A stretch of 30,119 bases of DNA. Origin: DAIDKA01 sp049792815. Lineage in GTDB: Bacteria; Pseudomonadota; Gammaproteobacteria; Steroidobacterales; Steroidobacteraceae. The translations under genes and the position numbers were made by a program. The DNA lies in the NCBI GenBank assembly GCA_049792815.1, contig JBARBG010000038.1, positions 1 to 30,119 on the forward strand. The letters run 5' to 3'. Positions 15,510-23,580 of this stretch are shown here, piece after piece (the stretch's first letter is position 1; each line of letters opens with the position of its first letter). The notes beneath the pieces are model-generated. The model was not told the DNA's origin and made no database searches. It saw nothing but the letters and a program-made list of their open reading frames with translations.

Positions 15510-16484
15510 ATGAGTGTATCCAAGAACTGGACTTTCCCTGCTGCTCTGCAACCCCGACCGGAGCAGGTGCCGTTCGACCTGCATTCGGCGCTGCAGTCGG
15601 TGGTCATGGTGCATGCGGAAATTCCCGAAGGCGCTTTCACCGCACCGCTGCTGGGCACCGAGCGCATCGGCAGCGGCGTGGTCATCGGCGAGGACGGCAT
15701 GGTCCTCACCATCGGCTACCTGATCACCGAAGCGCGCACGGTGTGGCTGTCCACCCATAACGGCCGCGCCGTACCCGCACATGTCGCAGGCTACGATCCG
15801 ACGTCCGGATTCGGCCTGGTGCAGCCGCTGGGCGAGTTGGGCGCACCGGTCCTGCAGCGCGGCTCCGCGATCGGCCTTGAAGTGGGTGCCAGCGCCATCG
15901 TCATCGGCCATGGGGGCCTTGCGCATTCACTCAATGTTCACGTCACGGCCCGCCGCGAGTTCGCCGGTCATTGGGAATACCTGCTCGACGATGCGATCTT
16001 CACCGCTCCGGCGCACCCGCAGTGGGGCGGCACCGCGCTGGTGGGCACGGACGGACGGCTGCTGGGAGTCGGCTCATTGCTGGTGGAGGAATCCACCCGC
16101 GATGAAACCTTCGATGCCAACCTGTTCGTGCCCGTGGACCTTCTGGATCCGATACTGGATGACATGCTGCGCGCCGGGCGGCCGCTGCAAACGCCGCGGC
16201 CCTGGCTGGGTATGTACGCAACCGAACAGCACGGACGCCTGGTGGTCGGCGCCCTGACCCCGGATGGTCCCGCCCATCGTGCCGGCGTGCGCGTGAATGA
16301 TGAAGTCACCGCGGTGGCCGGACATGGCGTCGACGGTCTCGCCGACATGTTCCGCAAGGTCTGGAGCATCGGGCCGGCGGGGGCGGAGATCCCCCTGACA
16401 CTCACCCGCGGCGAGCACACCTCCCTGGTACGGGTACATTCCGCGGATCGCTACGACTATCTGCTGAAGCCGCGCCGCCACTAG
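15510..16484 (+). CDS. HtrA/trypsin-fold plus PDZ protein lacking the catalytic triad (pseudoprotease)
   Basis: 324 residues. Residues ~25-215 align by eye to an HtrA protease domain (GTERIGSGVVIGEDGMVLTIGYLI, DPTSGFGLVQPLG, GTALVGTDGRLLGVGSLL), and ~225-315 form a PDZ domain (WLGMYATEQHG, APDGPAHRAGV-type motif, VNDEVTAVAGHGVDGLADM). The three catalytic positions are replaced: His by Tyr70 (TIGYLI for TNNHVV), Asp by Gly100 (TSGFGL for RSDIAL) and Ser by Trp172 (PQWGGTAL for GNSGGAL). No signal peptide or membrane segment is visible, so it is probably cytoplasmic. I recall proteins with the same TIGYLI motif in Rhizobiales and Burkholderiales annotated as S1C proteases, so the loss may be a family trait. 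A binding or adaptor role is inference. It stands alone between two opposite operons. Confidence 0.8.
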   Translation: MSVSKNWTFPAALQPRPEQVPFDLHSALQSVVMVHAEIPEGAFTAPLLGTERIGSGVVIGEDGMVLTIGYLITEARTVWLSTHNGRAVPAHVAGYDPTSGFGLVQPLGELGAPVLQRGSAIGLEVGASAIVIGHGGLAHSLNVHVTARREFAGHWEYLLDDAIFTAPAHPQWGGTALVGTDGRLLGVGSLLVEESTRDETFDANLFVPVDLLDPILDDMLRAGRPLQTPRPWLGMYATEQHGRLVVGALTPDGPAHRAGVRVNDEVTAVAGHGVDGLADMFRKVWSIGPAGAEIPLTLTRGEHTSLVRVHSADRYDYLLKPRRH

Positions 16485-16495
16485 CCGCCGGCAGT

Positions 16496-17647
16496 TCAGG
16501 AACGCGCTGCGTTCTGTAATACCCGCATCAGCGCCTCGGCCACCCGGCTCACGTCCGCGTCGCGCATGGCGGGAAACAGCGGCAACGTCAGGATGTTGCG
16601 CCCGATGTATTCGGCGATCGGGAAATCTCCCGGCTTGAACCCGCGACGACGGTACAGCGCCAGCAGATGAATCACCGGATAGTGCGCGCCGGTGCCAATG
16701 CCAAGGGCCGCCATCTGCTCCATGACCTGGCCGCGGCTGATGCTGAGCCGTTCCTCCGGCAGCACCACCTGGAACATGTGCCAGTTGCTGTTGTCGAAAT
16801 CCGCCGGCGGCAGCTTCAGCCCGATGTCGGCCGCGTTGCGCCGGTTCAGTTCGGCAAAATACAGGCGCGCCAGCTCGGCTCGCCGCGCATTGAACTGCGC
16901 CAGGTGCGGCAGCTGTCCCAATCCGACACGCGCCGCCACGTCGGTCAGATTGAACTTGCCGCCGGCGACCTCGACCTCGAGGCCATCGAAGCCGCTGCGG
17001 ACCACGCCCTGGAGGCGGTACTGCTCCGCGAGGCGCGCTTCGCGCTCGTCATTGAGCACCAGGCACCCGCCCTCGATGGTCGTGATGTTCTTGTTGGGGT
17101 GGAAGCTCAGCGACACCAGATCGCCCGTCGATCCGATCAGCCGGCCGTTGCAGCGCGCGCCCATTGCCTGTGCGGCATCCTCGATGACCCGCAGGCCGTG
17201 CTTGCCGGCGATGGCGTACAGGGCGTCGCGGTCCACCGGCAAGCCCGCCAGGTCCACCGGCAGCAGCGCGCGCGTGGCCGGTGTCAGCGCCGCCTCGATG
17301 CGCTTCAAGTCGATGTTGCGCGTGAGGGGGTCGACGTCCACGAAGCGCGGCGTGGCGCCAACCGCCAGGATGACATTGCTGGTGGCCACCCACGACAGCG
17401 GCGTGGTGATCACTTCATCGCCGGGGCCGATTCCCGCAATGCGCAGTCCGACCTCCATGGTGCAGGTTCCGGAGTTGAAGGCGCGCACCGCTCGGCCGCC
17501 AAAGTAGGCGCTGAGCGCGGCCTCGAAGGCCTTCACCTGCGGCCCTGAGGTGATCCAGCCGCTGCGCAGCACCTCGCACACTCCCTGGATGGTGGCCTCA
17601 TCGATGCTCGGTCGGGTCATGGGCAGGAAATCAGGCGGCGTGCTCAC
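16496..17647 (-). CDS. arnB: UDP-4-amino-4-deoxy-L-arabinose aminotransferase
   Basis: 383 residues of the DegT/DnrJ/EryC1/StrS fold-type I aminotransferase family. It transfers the amino group of glutamate to UDP-4-ketopentose. The PLP-binding lysine is K186 in SFHPNKNITTIEGG, with VEDAAQAMGARCNG (PLP Asp) and GAHYPVIHLLALYRRRG also typical of ArnB. The start is GTG and overlaps the stop of the flippase gene as GTGA (17644-17647). It is the last gene of the arn operon here, whereas in Escherichia coli arnB is first. The gene ends 11 bp from the convergent HtrA-like gene with no obvious terminator. Confidence 0.93.
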   Translation of the reverse strand: MSTPPDFLPMTRPSIDEATIQGVCEVLRSGWITSGPQVKAFEAALSAYFGGRAVRAFNSGTCTMEVGLRIAGIGPGDEVITTPLSWVATSNVILAVGATPRFVDVDPLTRNIDLKRIEAALTPATRALLPVDLAGLPVDRDALYAIAGKHGLRVIEDAAQAMGARCNGRLIGSTGDLVSLSFHPNKNITTIEGGCLVLNDEREARLAEQYRLQGVVRSGFDGLEVEVAGGKFNLTDVAARVGLGQLPHLAQFNARRAELARLYFAELNRRNAADIGLKLPPADFDNSNWHMFQVVLPEERLSISRGQVMEQMAALGIGTGAHYPVIHLLALYRRRGFKPGDFPIAEYIGRNILTLPLFPAMRDADVSRVAEALMRVLQNAARS

Positions 17648-18027
17648 GAGTGCTGCATCCTGGCGAGCGTGAAGACGCCGGCACAGATCAGGGCGATGCC
17701 GGCCAGCTTCGGTACGCTCAAGGCTTCACCGAACAGCACCGCGGCCGCGAAGGCATTGACCACATAGCCGATGGACAGCATGGGATAGGCCACGCTCACC
17801 GGAACGCGCGACAGCGCACCCAGCCACAGAATCACACTGATGCCATAGCAGCCCAGTCCGACCCACAGCGGCACGGCAGCCAGCACCTGCAGGACCGCCG
17901 CCCAGGACACCTGGCCCGAATCCGCGACCAGTGCGCCGCTGTGGCGGGTCGCGGCCTTCAGCAGCAGTTGCGCCGCCGCATTCAGCAGCACGCCGCCCAG
18001 CAACAGGCACCAGGTAAGCCAGGTCAT
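17644..18027 (-). CDS. ArnE/ArnF-like small multidrug-resistance-family flippase subunit
   Basis: 127 residues from an ATG at 18027 that overlaps the arnT stop (ATGA). The protein is almost all membrane, with four predicted helices at about residues 3-25, 45-67, 72-95 and 100-122 (LLLGGVLLNAAAQLLLKAA, LWVGLGCYGISVILWLGALS, VAYPMLSIGYVVNAFAAAVLF). The family moves undecaprenyl-phosphate-L-Ara4N across the inner membrane. E. coli uses an ArnE-ArnF pair; only one gene is present here, so it may act as a homodimer or pair with a subunit encoded elsewhere. A longer frame upstream would run inside arnT and is rejected. I cannot decide between ArnE and ArnF by eye. Confidence 0.85.
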   Translation of the reverse strand: MTWLTWCLLLGGVLLNAAAQLLLKAATRHSGALVADSGQVSWAAVLQVLAAVPLWVGLGCYGISVILWLGALSRVPVSVAYPMLSIGYVVNAFAAAVLFGEALSVPKLAGIALICAGVFTLARMQHS

Positions 18028-19655
18028 CGGCGGCTCACGATATAGTTCTTGGGTGAGGTCGCACGGATCACCATGGGAAATCCCTCGCCCTGCATCTGCC
18101 GGTAGGTTTTCTCTTCCACGACCGCCAGCGCCTGGGCGCTGTTGCGCCACACCGGCGCGAACGCCGCCAGGGTGGCAATGGATTTGGCGGGCTCCAGTGT
18201 CTGGCCGAAATCAAGCTCACCGCGATATTCGACCAGCGTCACCGGATGTCTCAGATAGAAAGTCAGACTCTGATCATACGTGCGCACGCTGTACACCGGT
18301 ACCTCGGCGCGCAGGTTCTCGGGCAGCTGGGCCAAGAGCCCAGCGCCGGAGTAAAGCGGCGCCACCAGGGCGGCGGCCCACACCGCGGCGGTCCAGGTGG
18401 CGAAGCCGCCGAGGCCAATCGCCAGGGTCGGACGAATTTCATCAGACCGCGTCCACCAGGCGACGCTGCCGCCAGCGGCACTGCACAGACCCATCAGCGC
18501 GAGTGCCGGTCGAATCTGGGCAAAGTAGGGCCCGCTTTTCGGGTCATAGAGAAAAGGCAGCGCCAGAATGCGCGGCAACAGCAAGGCGGCAGCCAGCAGC
18601 AGCACGCCCAGCACCATCATCCCGATGCCGGTTGCGCGCAGGTCCGCATTCAGGCGCGGCAGAGGCGCGGTGGCCATCAGCAGCGCCAGCGCGGGAAACA
18701 TGGGCAGGATGTAGGTGCTGAGCTTGGAGTCGGAGGCGGAGAAAAACACGAAGATCACCACGCACCAGACCCAGGCGAAGCGCCGCAGGTCAAAGCCGGG
18801 ACGCGCGCCGGCACGCCAGTCCAGCCACAGCGAACGCAATGCCGGCAGCAGCCACGGCAGAATGCCCGCCAGCAGTATCGGAATGAAGTACCACCAGGGC
18901 TGGTAGCGGTTCTCGATCTTGGTCAGATAGCGCTGGAAGTGTTCGCGGACGAAGAAGAACTGGAAAAACTGCGGCAGCCGGTGCTGGATCAGGATCAGCC
19001 AGGGCAGGCACAGCACGGCAAAGAGTGCGGCGCCGCGCACCAGCAGCAGCCGCCGCCAGGGCGTGAGATCGCGCTGCAGCGCCGAGTAGCAAAGCAGTGT
19101 GAACAGCGGCAGGACCCCGGCAATCAGCCCCTTGGTCATGAAGGCGCCGGCGATGGCCGCCCAGCACAGCAGCATCCACCCCTGCCAGCGTTCGGATCGC
19201 TGCGCGTTGCAGAAGCCGGCGAAGGTCAGCGTCATGTAGAGCGTGAGGCTCATGTCCAGGGTCAGCTGATGACCCAGCAGCAGGAACCATAGCGACGAGC
19301 CCAACATGATGGCGGCGCGGGCCGCGGCCAGCGCACCCCACTCGCGCCGGATCAGCGCCCAGATGGCGTACACCGTGGCCAGGGCACACAGCCCGGTGTA
19401 CAGGCGTGCCGCCCAGTCATTCTGGCCGAAGAGCGATTCGCTGATGGCGGTGGCCCAGTACTGCAGGGGCGGCTTTTCGATATAGACCAGGCCGTCAAGG
19501 TGCGGAATCACCCAGTCGCCGCTGGCCAGGATTTCGCGCGAGATTTCCGCGTAGCGTCCTTCGTCCGGGTTGTACAGTCCGCGAAATCCCAGGCTGACCA
19601 GCCAGATTGCCGCACAGGCGGCGAACAGCGTCCCCAGCCACCGCGGCAATGTCAC
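18024..19655 (-). CDS. arnT: Undecaprenyl phosphate-L-Ara4N:lipid A 4-amino-4-deoxy-L-arabinosyltransferase
   Basis: 543 residues, a GT83/PMT-like integral membrane glycosyltransferase with about a dozen membrane segments. The first periplasmic loop carries the conserved acidic motif FRGLYNPDEGRYAEISREIL, followed by LDGLVYIEKPPLQYWATA. It transfers L-Ara4N from the lipid carrier to lipid A phosphates on the periplasmic side, which lowers negative charge and protects against cationic peptides such as polymyxin. The start is GTG and overlaps the arnD stop as GTGA (19652-19655); the gene's own stop overlaps the next ATG. The soluble C-terminal domain (about residues 430-543) is present. Confidence 0.94.
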   Translation of the reverse strand: MTLPRWLGTLFAACAAIWLVSLGFRGLYNPDEGRYAEISREILASGDWVIPHLDGLVYIEKPPLQYWATAISESLFGQNDWAARLYTGLCALATVYAIWALIRREWGALAAARAAIMLGSSLWFLLLGHQLTLDMSLTLYMTLTFAGFCNAQRSERWQGWMLLCWAAIAGAFMTKGLIAGVLPLFTLLCYSALQRDLTPWRRLLLVRGAALFAVLCLPWLILIQHRLPQFFQFFFVREHFQRYLTKIENRYQPWWYFIPILLAGILPWLLPALRSLWLDWRAGARPGFDLRRFAWVWCVVIFVFFSASDSKLSTYILPMFPALALLMATAPLPRLNADLRATGIGMMVLGVLLLAAALLLPRILALPFLYDPKSGPYFAQIRPALALMGLCSAAGGSVAWWTRSDEIRPTLAIGLGGFATWTAAVWAAALVAPLYSGAGLLAQLPENLRAEVPVYSVRTYDQSLTFYLRHPVTLVEYRGELDFGQTLEPAKSIATLAAFAPVWRNSAQALAVVEEKTYRQMQGEGFPMVIRATSPKNYIVSRR

Positions 19656-20566
19656 GGCAACACCGCTCCTTGCACGGCGAGGGTTCCTGACCGCCCCGCC
19701 ACCTCACCCCAGGTGAGCTCATGACGTGCGATGGCGGTGCCGGCGAGCTGGCGGTGATAGTCCTGCAGGGACTTGAGCTGCACTCCCGCCTCCCGCCAGC
19801 GTTCGAGAAGGAATTCGAATTGTGGGAACAGCTTCTGGCCTTCCAGCTCGGCGTGCAGCGTGAAGACATGCGTATCGCTGGCACCGCAGCCCGACCGCTG
19901 CAGGATATGCTCGGCCGCCGCCTGCGCGTCCATCCCGTCGACACCGATCAACTCATCGAAAGTGGGGAGCGTGGTCGGCAGCTGCAGGCAGCGACCCTGG
20001 ACGCCGGCCATGGTGGGCCAGAACGGGCCGCTGCCGCGCGCATCACTGGCGTAGTCGAGACCGAACTCGTGTTCAAGCTCCAGCACCCCGGCATTGATCT
20101 GCCAGCCCGCCGCCGCGTGCGCGCGGGTGGGGTCGCCGAACACCCCCTGGAATGCGTCCAGCGCCCGCACGAACTCGCGCCGGGTCCAGGCCGCGTCGGC
20201 CCGCGCGACACCGTCCTGCCAGCGCACATGGTCGTGGCAGTGCACGCCCACCTCGAATCCGGCAGCGCGCACCGCGCGCATCACGGCACCGGCCTTCGCG
20301 TCGATCCTTGGGCCCGGCAGCAAGGTACCGTACAGCAGCGTGCGGATTCCGTAGTGTTCGACCACGCTGGTGCGACTCACCTTGCGCAGGAAACCGCGTC
20401 GGAAGACGCGTTTGAGCGCCCTGCCGGTGTGATCCGGCCCGAGACTGAAGTAGAAGCTGCCACCGGCCTGGAAGCGGGCCAGGGCCGTCGCCAGGCGCGG
20501 CACTCCTTCACGGGTACCGCGCAGCGTATCGACATCGATCTTCAATGCGATCCGGCGTGTCTGCAC
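19652..20566 (-). CDS. arnD: 4-deoxy-4-formamido-L-arabinose-phosphoundecaprenol deformylase
   Basis: 304 residues of the NodB/polysaccharide deacetylase fold. It removes the formyl group from undecaprenyl-phosphate-L-Ara4FN at the cytoplasmic face of the inner membrane. Visible motifs are the N-terminal catalytic Asp in LKIDVDTLRGT, FYFSLGPDHTG, and the metal-binding EVGVHCHDHVRWQD around residues 100-112. A C-terminal VFTLHAELEG carries the histidine expected in the ArnD subfamily. The start is GTG at 20566, 6 bp after the decarboxylase gene stop, with no clear Shine-Dalgarno; coupled translation is likely. The stop overlaps the arnT start. Confidence 0.93.
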   Translation of the reverse strand: MQTRRIALKIDVDTLRGTREGVPRLATALARFQAGGSFYFSLGPDHTGRALKRVFRRGFLRKVSRTSVVEHYGIRTLLYGTLLPGPRIDAKAGAVMRAVRAAGFEVGVHCHDHVRWQDGVARADAAWTRREFVRALDAFQGVFGDPTRAHAAAGWQINAGVLELEHEFGLDYASDARGSGPFWPTMAGVQGRCLQLPTTLPTFDELIGVDGMDAQAAAEHILQRSGCGASDTHVFTLHAELEGQKLFPQFEFLLERWREAGVQLKSLQDYHRQLAGTAIARHELTWGEVAGRSGTLAVQGAVLP

Positions 20567-20572
20567 GGCGTG

Positions 20573-21622
20573 TCAGTTCGCATCCACCAGGGCGCGGGCT
20601 TCCTTGAGATTGGCCTTGTAGGAATCAAACACCAGGCGCAGCGCGGTGGGCATGTCGACGTCGGGCTTCCAGGCAAGCTCCTCGATCGTGTTCTTGATCC
20701 AGGGCCGGCGTGCCCGCACGTCCTGGTAGCCCGTGCCGTAGTATTTTTCGGCCGACACATCGACCAGCTGCACGGCCTTGGCGCTGTGCGCGTACTCCGG
20801 AATCGAACGCGCGACGGCCAGCATCATCTCGGCCAGCTCGCGGATGGACAGGTCGTTCGCGGGGTTGCCGATGTTGTAGATCTTGCCGGTGGCGACCCGA
20901 CCCTTGTTGGCGATGATCTTCAGCAGGCAGTCAATGCCCTCGGAAATGTAGGAGAAGCAGCGCCGCTGCGTGCCACCGTCGACCAGCTTGATGTCCTCGC
21001 CGCGCACGATATTGCCCAGGAACTGGGTGAGCACGCGCGAGCTGCCCTCCTTCGGGGTCATCATGCGGTCCAGGCCCGGTCCGATCCAGTTGAAGGGCCG
21101 GAACAGCGTGTGATCAAGCTTGCCTTCCTGCCCATAGGACCAGATCACCCGGTCGAGCAGCTGCTTGCTGCAGGAGTATATCCAGCGCGACTTCGGCACC
21201 GGGCCCAGCACCAGCGGGGATTCGTAGGGATGGAATTCGGCCTCCGAGGACATGCCGTAGATCTCCGAGGTCGAGGGGAACACCACCCGTTTGCGATGCT
21301 TCACGCACTGGCGGATCAGCGGCAGGTTGGCCTCGAAGTCCAGTTCGAAGACCCGCAGCGGATCGGCGATGTAGGTGGCCGGCGTCGCGATGGCCACCAG
21401 CGGCAGCACCGTGTCGCACTTGCGGATGTGGTACTCCACCCATTCGCGGTTGATGGTGATGTCGCCCTCAAAGAAATGGAATCGCGGATGCTCCATGACG
21501 TTGGCGAGCCGGTCGGATTCCAGGTCCATTCCGTAGACGTCCCAGTCGGTCTCACGGATGACGGCTTCACTCAGATGGTGGCCAATGAATCCATTGACCC
21601 CCAGGATGAGCAGCTTCTTCAT
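20573..21622 (-). CDS. UDP-glucuronate oxidative decarboxylase, stand-alone ArnA C-terminal domain
   Basis: 349 residues, matching the C-terminal half of E. coli ArnA. It oxidises UDP-GlcA at C4 with NAD+ and decarboxylates it to UDP-4-ketopentose, the ArnB substrate. The Rossmann motif is GVNGFIGHHL at residues ~8-17. The catalytic set is present: PSTSEIYGM (Thr/Ser/Glu), YSCSK (Tyr-x3-Lys) and LFRPFNWIGPG. The Shine-Dalgarno AAGGAAAG precedes the ATG. The formyltransferase half is the separate gene 9 bp upstream. A stand-alone enzyme of this type from Ralstonia was described as a UDP-4-ketopentose/UDP-xylose synthase, so UDP-xylose could be a side product here. Confidence 0.92.
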   Translation of the reverse strand: MKKLLILGVNGFIGHHLSEAVIRETDWDVYGMDLESDRLANVMEHPRFHFFEGDITINREWVEYHIRKCDTVLPLVAIATPATYIADPLRVFELDFEANLPLIRQCVKHRKRVVFPSTSEIYGMSSEAEFHPYESPLVLGPVPKSRWIYSCSKQLLDRVIWSYGQEGKLDHTLFRPFNWIGPGLDRMMTPKEGSSRVLTQFLGNIVRGEDIKLVDGGTQRRCFSYISEGIDCLLKIIANKGRVATGKIYNIGNPANDLSIRELAEMMLAVARSIPEYAHSAKAVQLVDVSAEKYYGTGYQDVRARRPWIKNTIEELAWKPDVDMPTALRLVFDSYKANLKEARALVDAN

Positions 21623-21631
21623 GATCTTTCC

Positions 21632-22576
21632 TTATCCATCGCAGGCAGTAATGTTCAAGCGCCACGGCTGCGAGCCGCAGCGCTCCTGAAATTCGCGTCC
21701 ATCCAGCGCCGTGCCGTCGACGGTCACGGCGCCGATCAGCAGCCGGATGCCATCCCGGCAGTCCATGAACAGCCGACCGTCCATCACATACAGGCACGGC
21801 GCAAGGTCGGGGTGGCGGGCCGGCTCGCCCGTGAGGCGCGAGCTTGCGAACACCACACGCCGACCCGCGACCTCGACGAAAGCCCCGGGAAACGGCGGCG
21901 CCACGGCGCGAATCATGGCGTGTACCCGCATTCCCGGCCAGTCCGGCTGGATACGGCCATCCGCCGGCCGGCGACCGCCAAAGTATGACCCCTGCGCCAG
22001 GTCCATCGCCCGCCCCGGCGGAGGCCCCGCGGCCAGCGCCGGCAGCACGGCCGTCAGCACCCGGGCGGCAGCGTCCGCCACCGCCATGGACACCGCCAGC
22101 GCATCATCGTTCGGGCCGATGGCCACGGCCTGCTGGGCCACGATGGGCCCGGCGTCGGGGCGCTCGACCATGTAGTGCAAAGTCACGCCGGTCTGGGTCT
22201 CCCCGTTGGCGATCGCCCAGTTGACCGGTGCCCGGCCCCGGTAGTGCGGCAGCAGCGAGCCATGCAGGTTGAGCGCGCCCCAGCGCGCCAGGGCCAAGAG
22301 CTGCGGCGGCAGCATGTAACGGTAGTAGAAGGCCAGAATGTAGTCGGGCGCGAGGCGACGAATCTCCTCCAGCCACTGCGGTGCGGCCGGCTGCAGCGGC
22401 GTCACGGCGCGCACGCCGCGCGCGCTGGCCAGCTCGGCAACACTGCCGAACCAGCGCTGTTCCCCGGCCTGGTCCTCGTGCGTGAACACCAGGGGCACCG
22501 CCACGCCATGGTCCAGCAGGACTTGCAGACAGCGGTGACCGACTTCGCTGTAGCCGAATACGACGGCGCTAAACAC
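21632..22576 (-). CDS. UDP-L-Ara4N formyltransferase, stand-alone ArnA N-terminal domain
   Basis: 314 residues from a GTG at 22576, corresponding to the N-terminal half of ArnA. It uses 10-formyl-tetrahydrofolate to formylate UDP-L-Ara4N. The catalytic residues are N103, H105 (NLHGSLLPHYRGRAPVNW) and D141 (RPDAGPIVAQ), the same set as N102, H104 and D140 in E. coli. A C-terminal OB-like domain (residues ~205-305) follows. I chose the GTG because the family starts right at the beta strand VFSAVVFGY; an ATG frame from 22663 would run 29 codons into arnC. The GTG overlaps the arnC stop by 8 bp. It stops 9 bp before the decarboxylase gene. Confidence 0.9.
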   Translation of the reverse strand: MFSAVVFGYSEVGHRCLQVLLDHGVAVPLVFTHEDQAGEQRWFGSVAELASARGVRAVTPLQPAAPQWLEEIRRLAPDYILAFYYRYMLPPQLLALARWGALNLHGSLLPHYRGRAPVNWAIANGETQTGVTLHYMVERPDAGPIVAQQAVAIGPNDDALAVSMAVADAAARVLTAVLPALAAGPPPGRAMDLAQGSYFGGRRPADGRIQPDWPGMRVHAMIRAVAPPFPGAFVEVAGRRVVFASSRLTGEPARHPDLAPCLYVMDGRLFMDCRDGIRLLIGAVTVDGTALDGREFQERCGSQPWRLNITACDG

Positions 22577-23564
22577 GGGGGGTCTCGAGCACCCGCAGGC
22601 GCTCGGGATCCGTTTCGCGGCCCGGCGCCAGCACCGCCGCGATGAGATAGCGGGGTCGGCCACGGACCTGTTCGTAGGTGCGGCCCACGTATTCGCCGAT
22701 CAGGCCGATGCCAAACAGCGCCAGGCCCAGCAGGAAGAACACGATGGCGAACAGGGTGAAGACACCCTGCACATCCGGGCCGTGCACGATACGGTCCCAG
22801 ATCAGGTAGACAAACAGCACCAGGGAGACCCCGGAAATCACCATGCCCAGCATTGAGAACAATTGCAGGGGCATTACCGTAAAACCGGTCATCAGGTCGA
22901 AGTTCAGCCGGATCAGCTTGTAGAACGAGTACTTCGACTCACCGGCGTGCCGCGGTTCATGGCGGACCTCGATCTCCACCGGATTGCGCGCAAACAGGTA
23001 GGCCAGCGCCGGAATGAAGGTGTTGACCTCCTGCGAGGCATTGACGGCGTCGATCACATGACGCGAATAGGCGCGCAGCATGCAGCCCTGGTCCGTGATG
23101 CGAATGGGCGTCATGCGTTCGCGCAGGGAATTGATGCGCCGCGACAGGAAGGTGCGCGCCCAGTGATCCTGACGTCCCTTGCGGATCGTTCCGACATAGT
23201 CGTGGCCGGCATCGGCGGCGCTGAGCAGATTGGGTATCTCCTCGGGCGGATTCTGCAGGTCGGCATCCAGGGTGATGATCACCTCGCCCTGCGCGGCGTC
23301 GAACCCGGCCATGATGGCGGCGTGCTGGCCGAAATTGCGGCGAAAGACGATGACTCGGGTGTGCTGCGGCCGCTGCTGGTATTGCGCCCGCAGCAGCGCC
23401 ACGGAGCGGTCCTTGCTGCCGTCATCGACAAAAACGCATTCCCAGCTGCAGTCGAGCCGGTCGAGAGTCGCGTACAACCGGGTAAACAGCAGCGGCAGAT
23501 TCGCCTCCTCGTTGTAGACCGGGACGACGATACTGACGTGGGGGTGGTCTTTCGCCTCTGACAT
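22569..23564 (-). CDS. arnC: Undecaprenyl-phosphate 4-deoxy-4-formamido-L-arabinose transferase
   Basis: 331 residues. Residues ~9-170 are a GT2 glycosyltransferase domain (VSIVVPVYNEEANLP, VFVDDGSKD, IITLDADLQNPPEEI with the DAD metal motif). Two membrane helices follow near residues 235-260 and 270-295. This is the ArnC/GtrB architecture; placement in a complete arn operon points to ArnC, which loads L-Ara4FN from UDP onto undecaprenyl phosphate. It is the first gene of the operon. Only 16 bp separate its ATG from the divergent GNAT start, and the nearest purine-rich stretch (AGGA) is 2 nt from the ATG, too close for an ordinary Shine-Dalgarno. Confidence 0.93.
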   Translation of the reverse strand: MSEAKDHPHVSIVVPVYNEEANLPLLFTRLYATLDRLDCSWECVFVDDGSKDRSVALLRAQYQQRPQHTRVIVFRRNFGQHAAIMAGFDAAQGEVIITLDADLQNPPEEIPNLLSAADAGHDYVGTIRKGRQDHWARTFLSRRINSLRERMTPIRITDQGCMLRAYSRHVIDAVNASQEVNTFIPALAYLFARNPVEIEVRHEPRHAGESKYSFYKLIRLNFDLMTGFTVMPLQLFSMLGMVISGVSLVLFVYLIWDRIVHGPDVQGVFTLFAIVFFLLGLALFGIGLIGEYVGRTYEQVRGRPRYLIAAVLAPGRETDPERLRVLETPRV

Positions 23565-23580
23565 ATCCTAATCTGGGCCT

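Noticed and set aside
15336..15926. N-terminal extension of the M13 peptidase to 15926
   Set aside because: The signal peptide begins at the ATG at 15335; the extension runs over the divergent HtrA-like gene.
16485..16495. Possible terminator between the convergent HtrA-like gene and arnB
   Set aside because: The 11-bp gap has no stem-loop followed by a T-run.
19721..21988. 755-codon plus-strand open frame opposite arnD and the split arnA genes
   Set aside because: It mirrors three well-supported minus-strand genes, has Arg/His/Gly-rich composition and no recognisable domain. High GC makes long antisense frames common.
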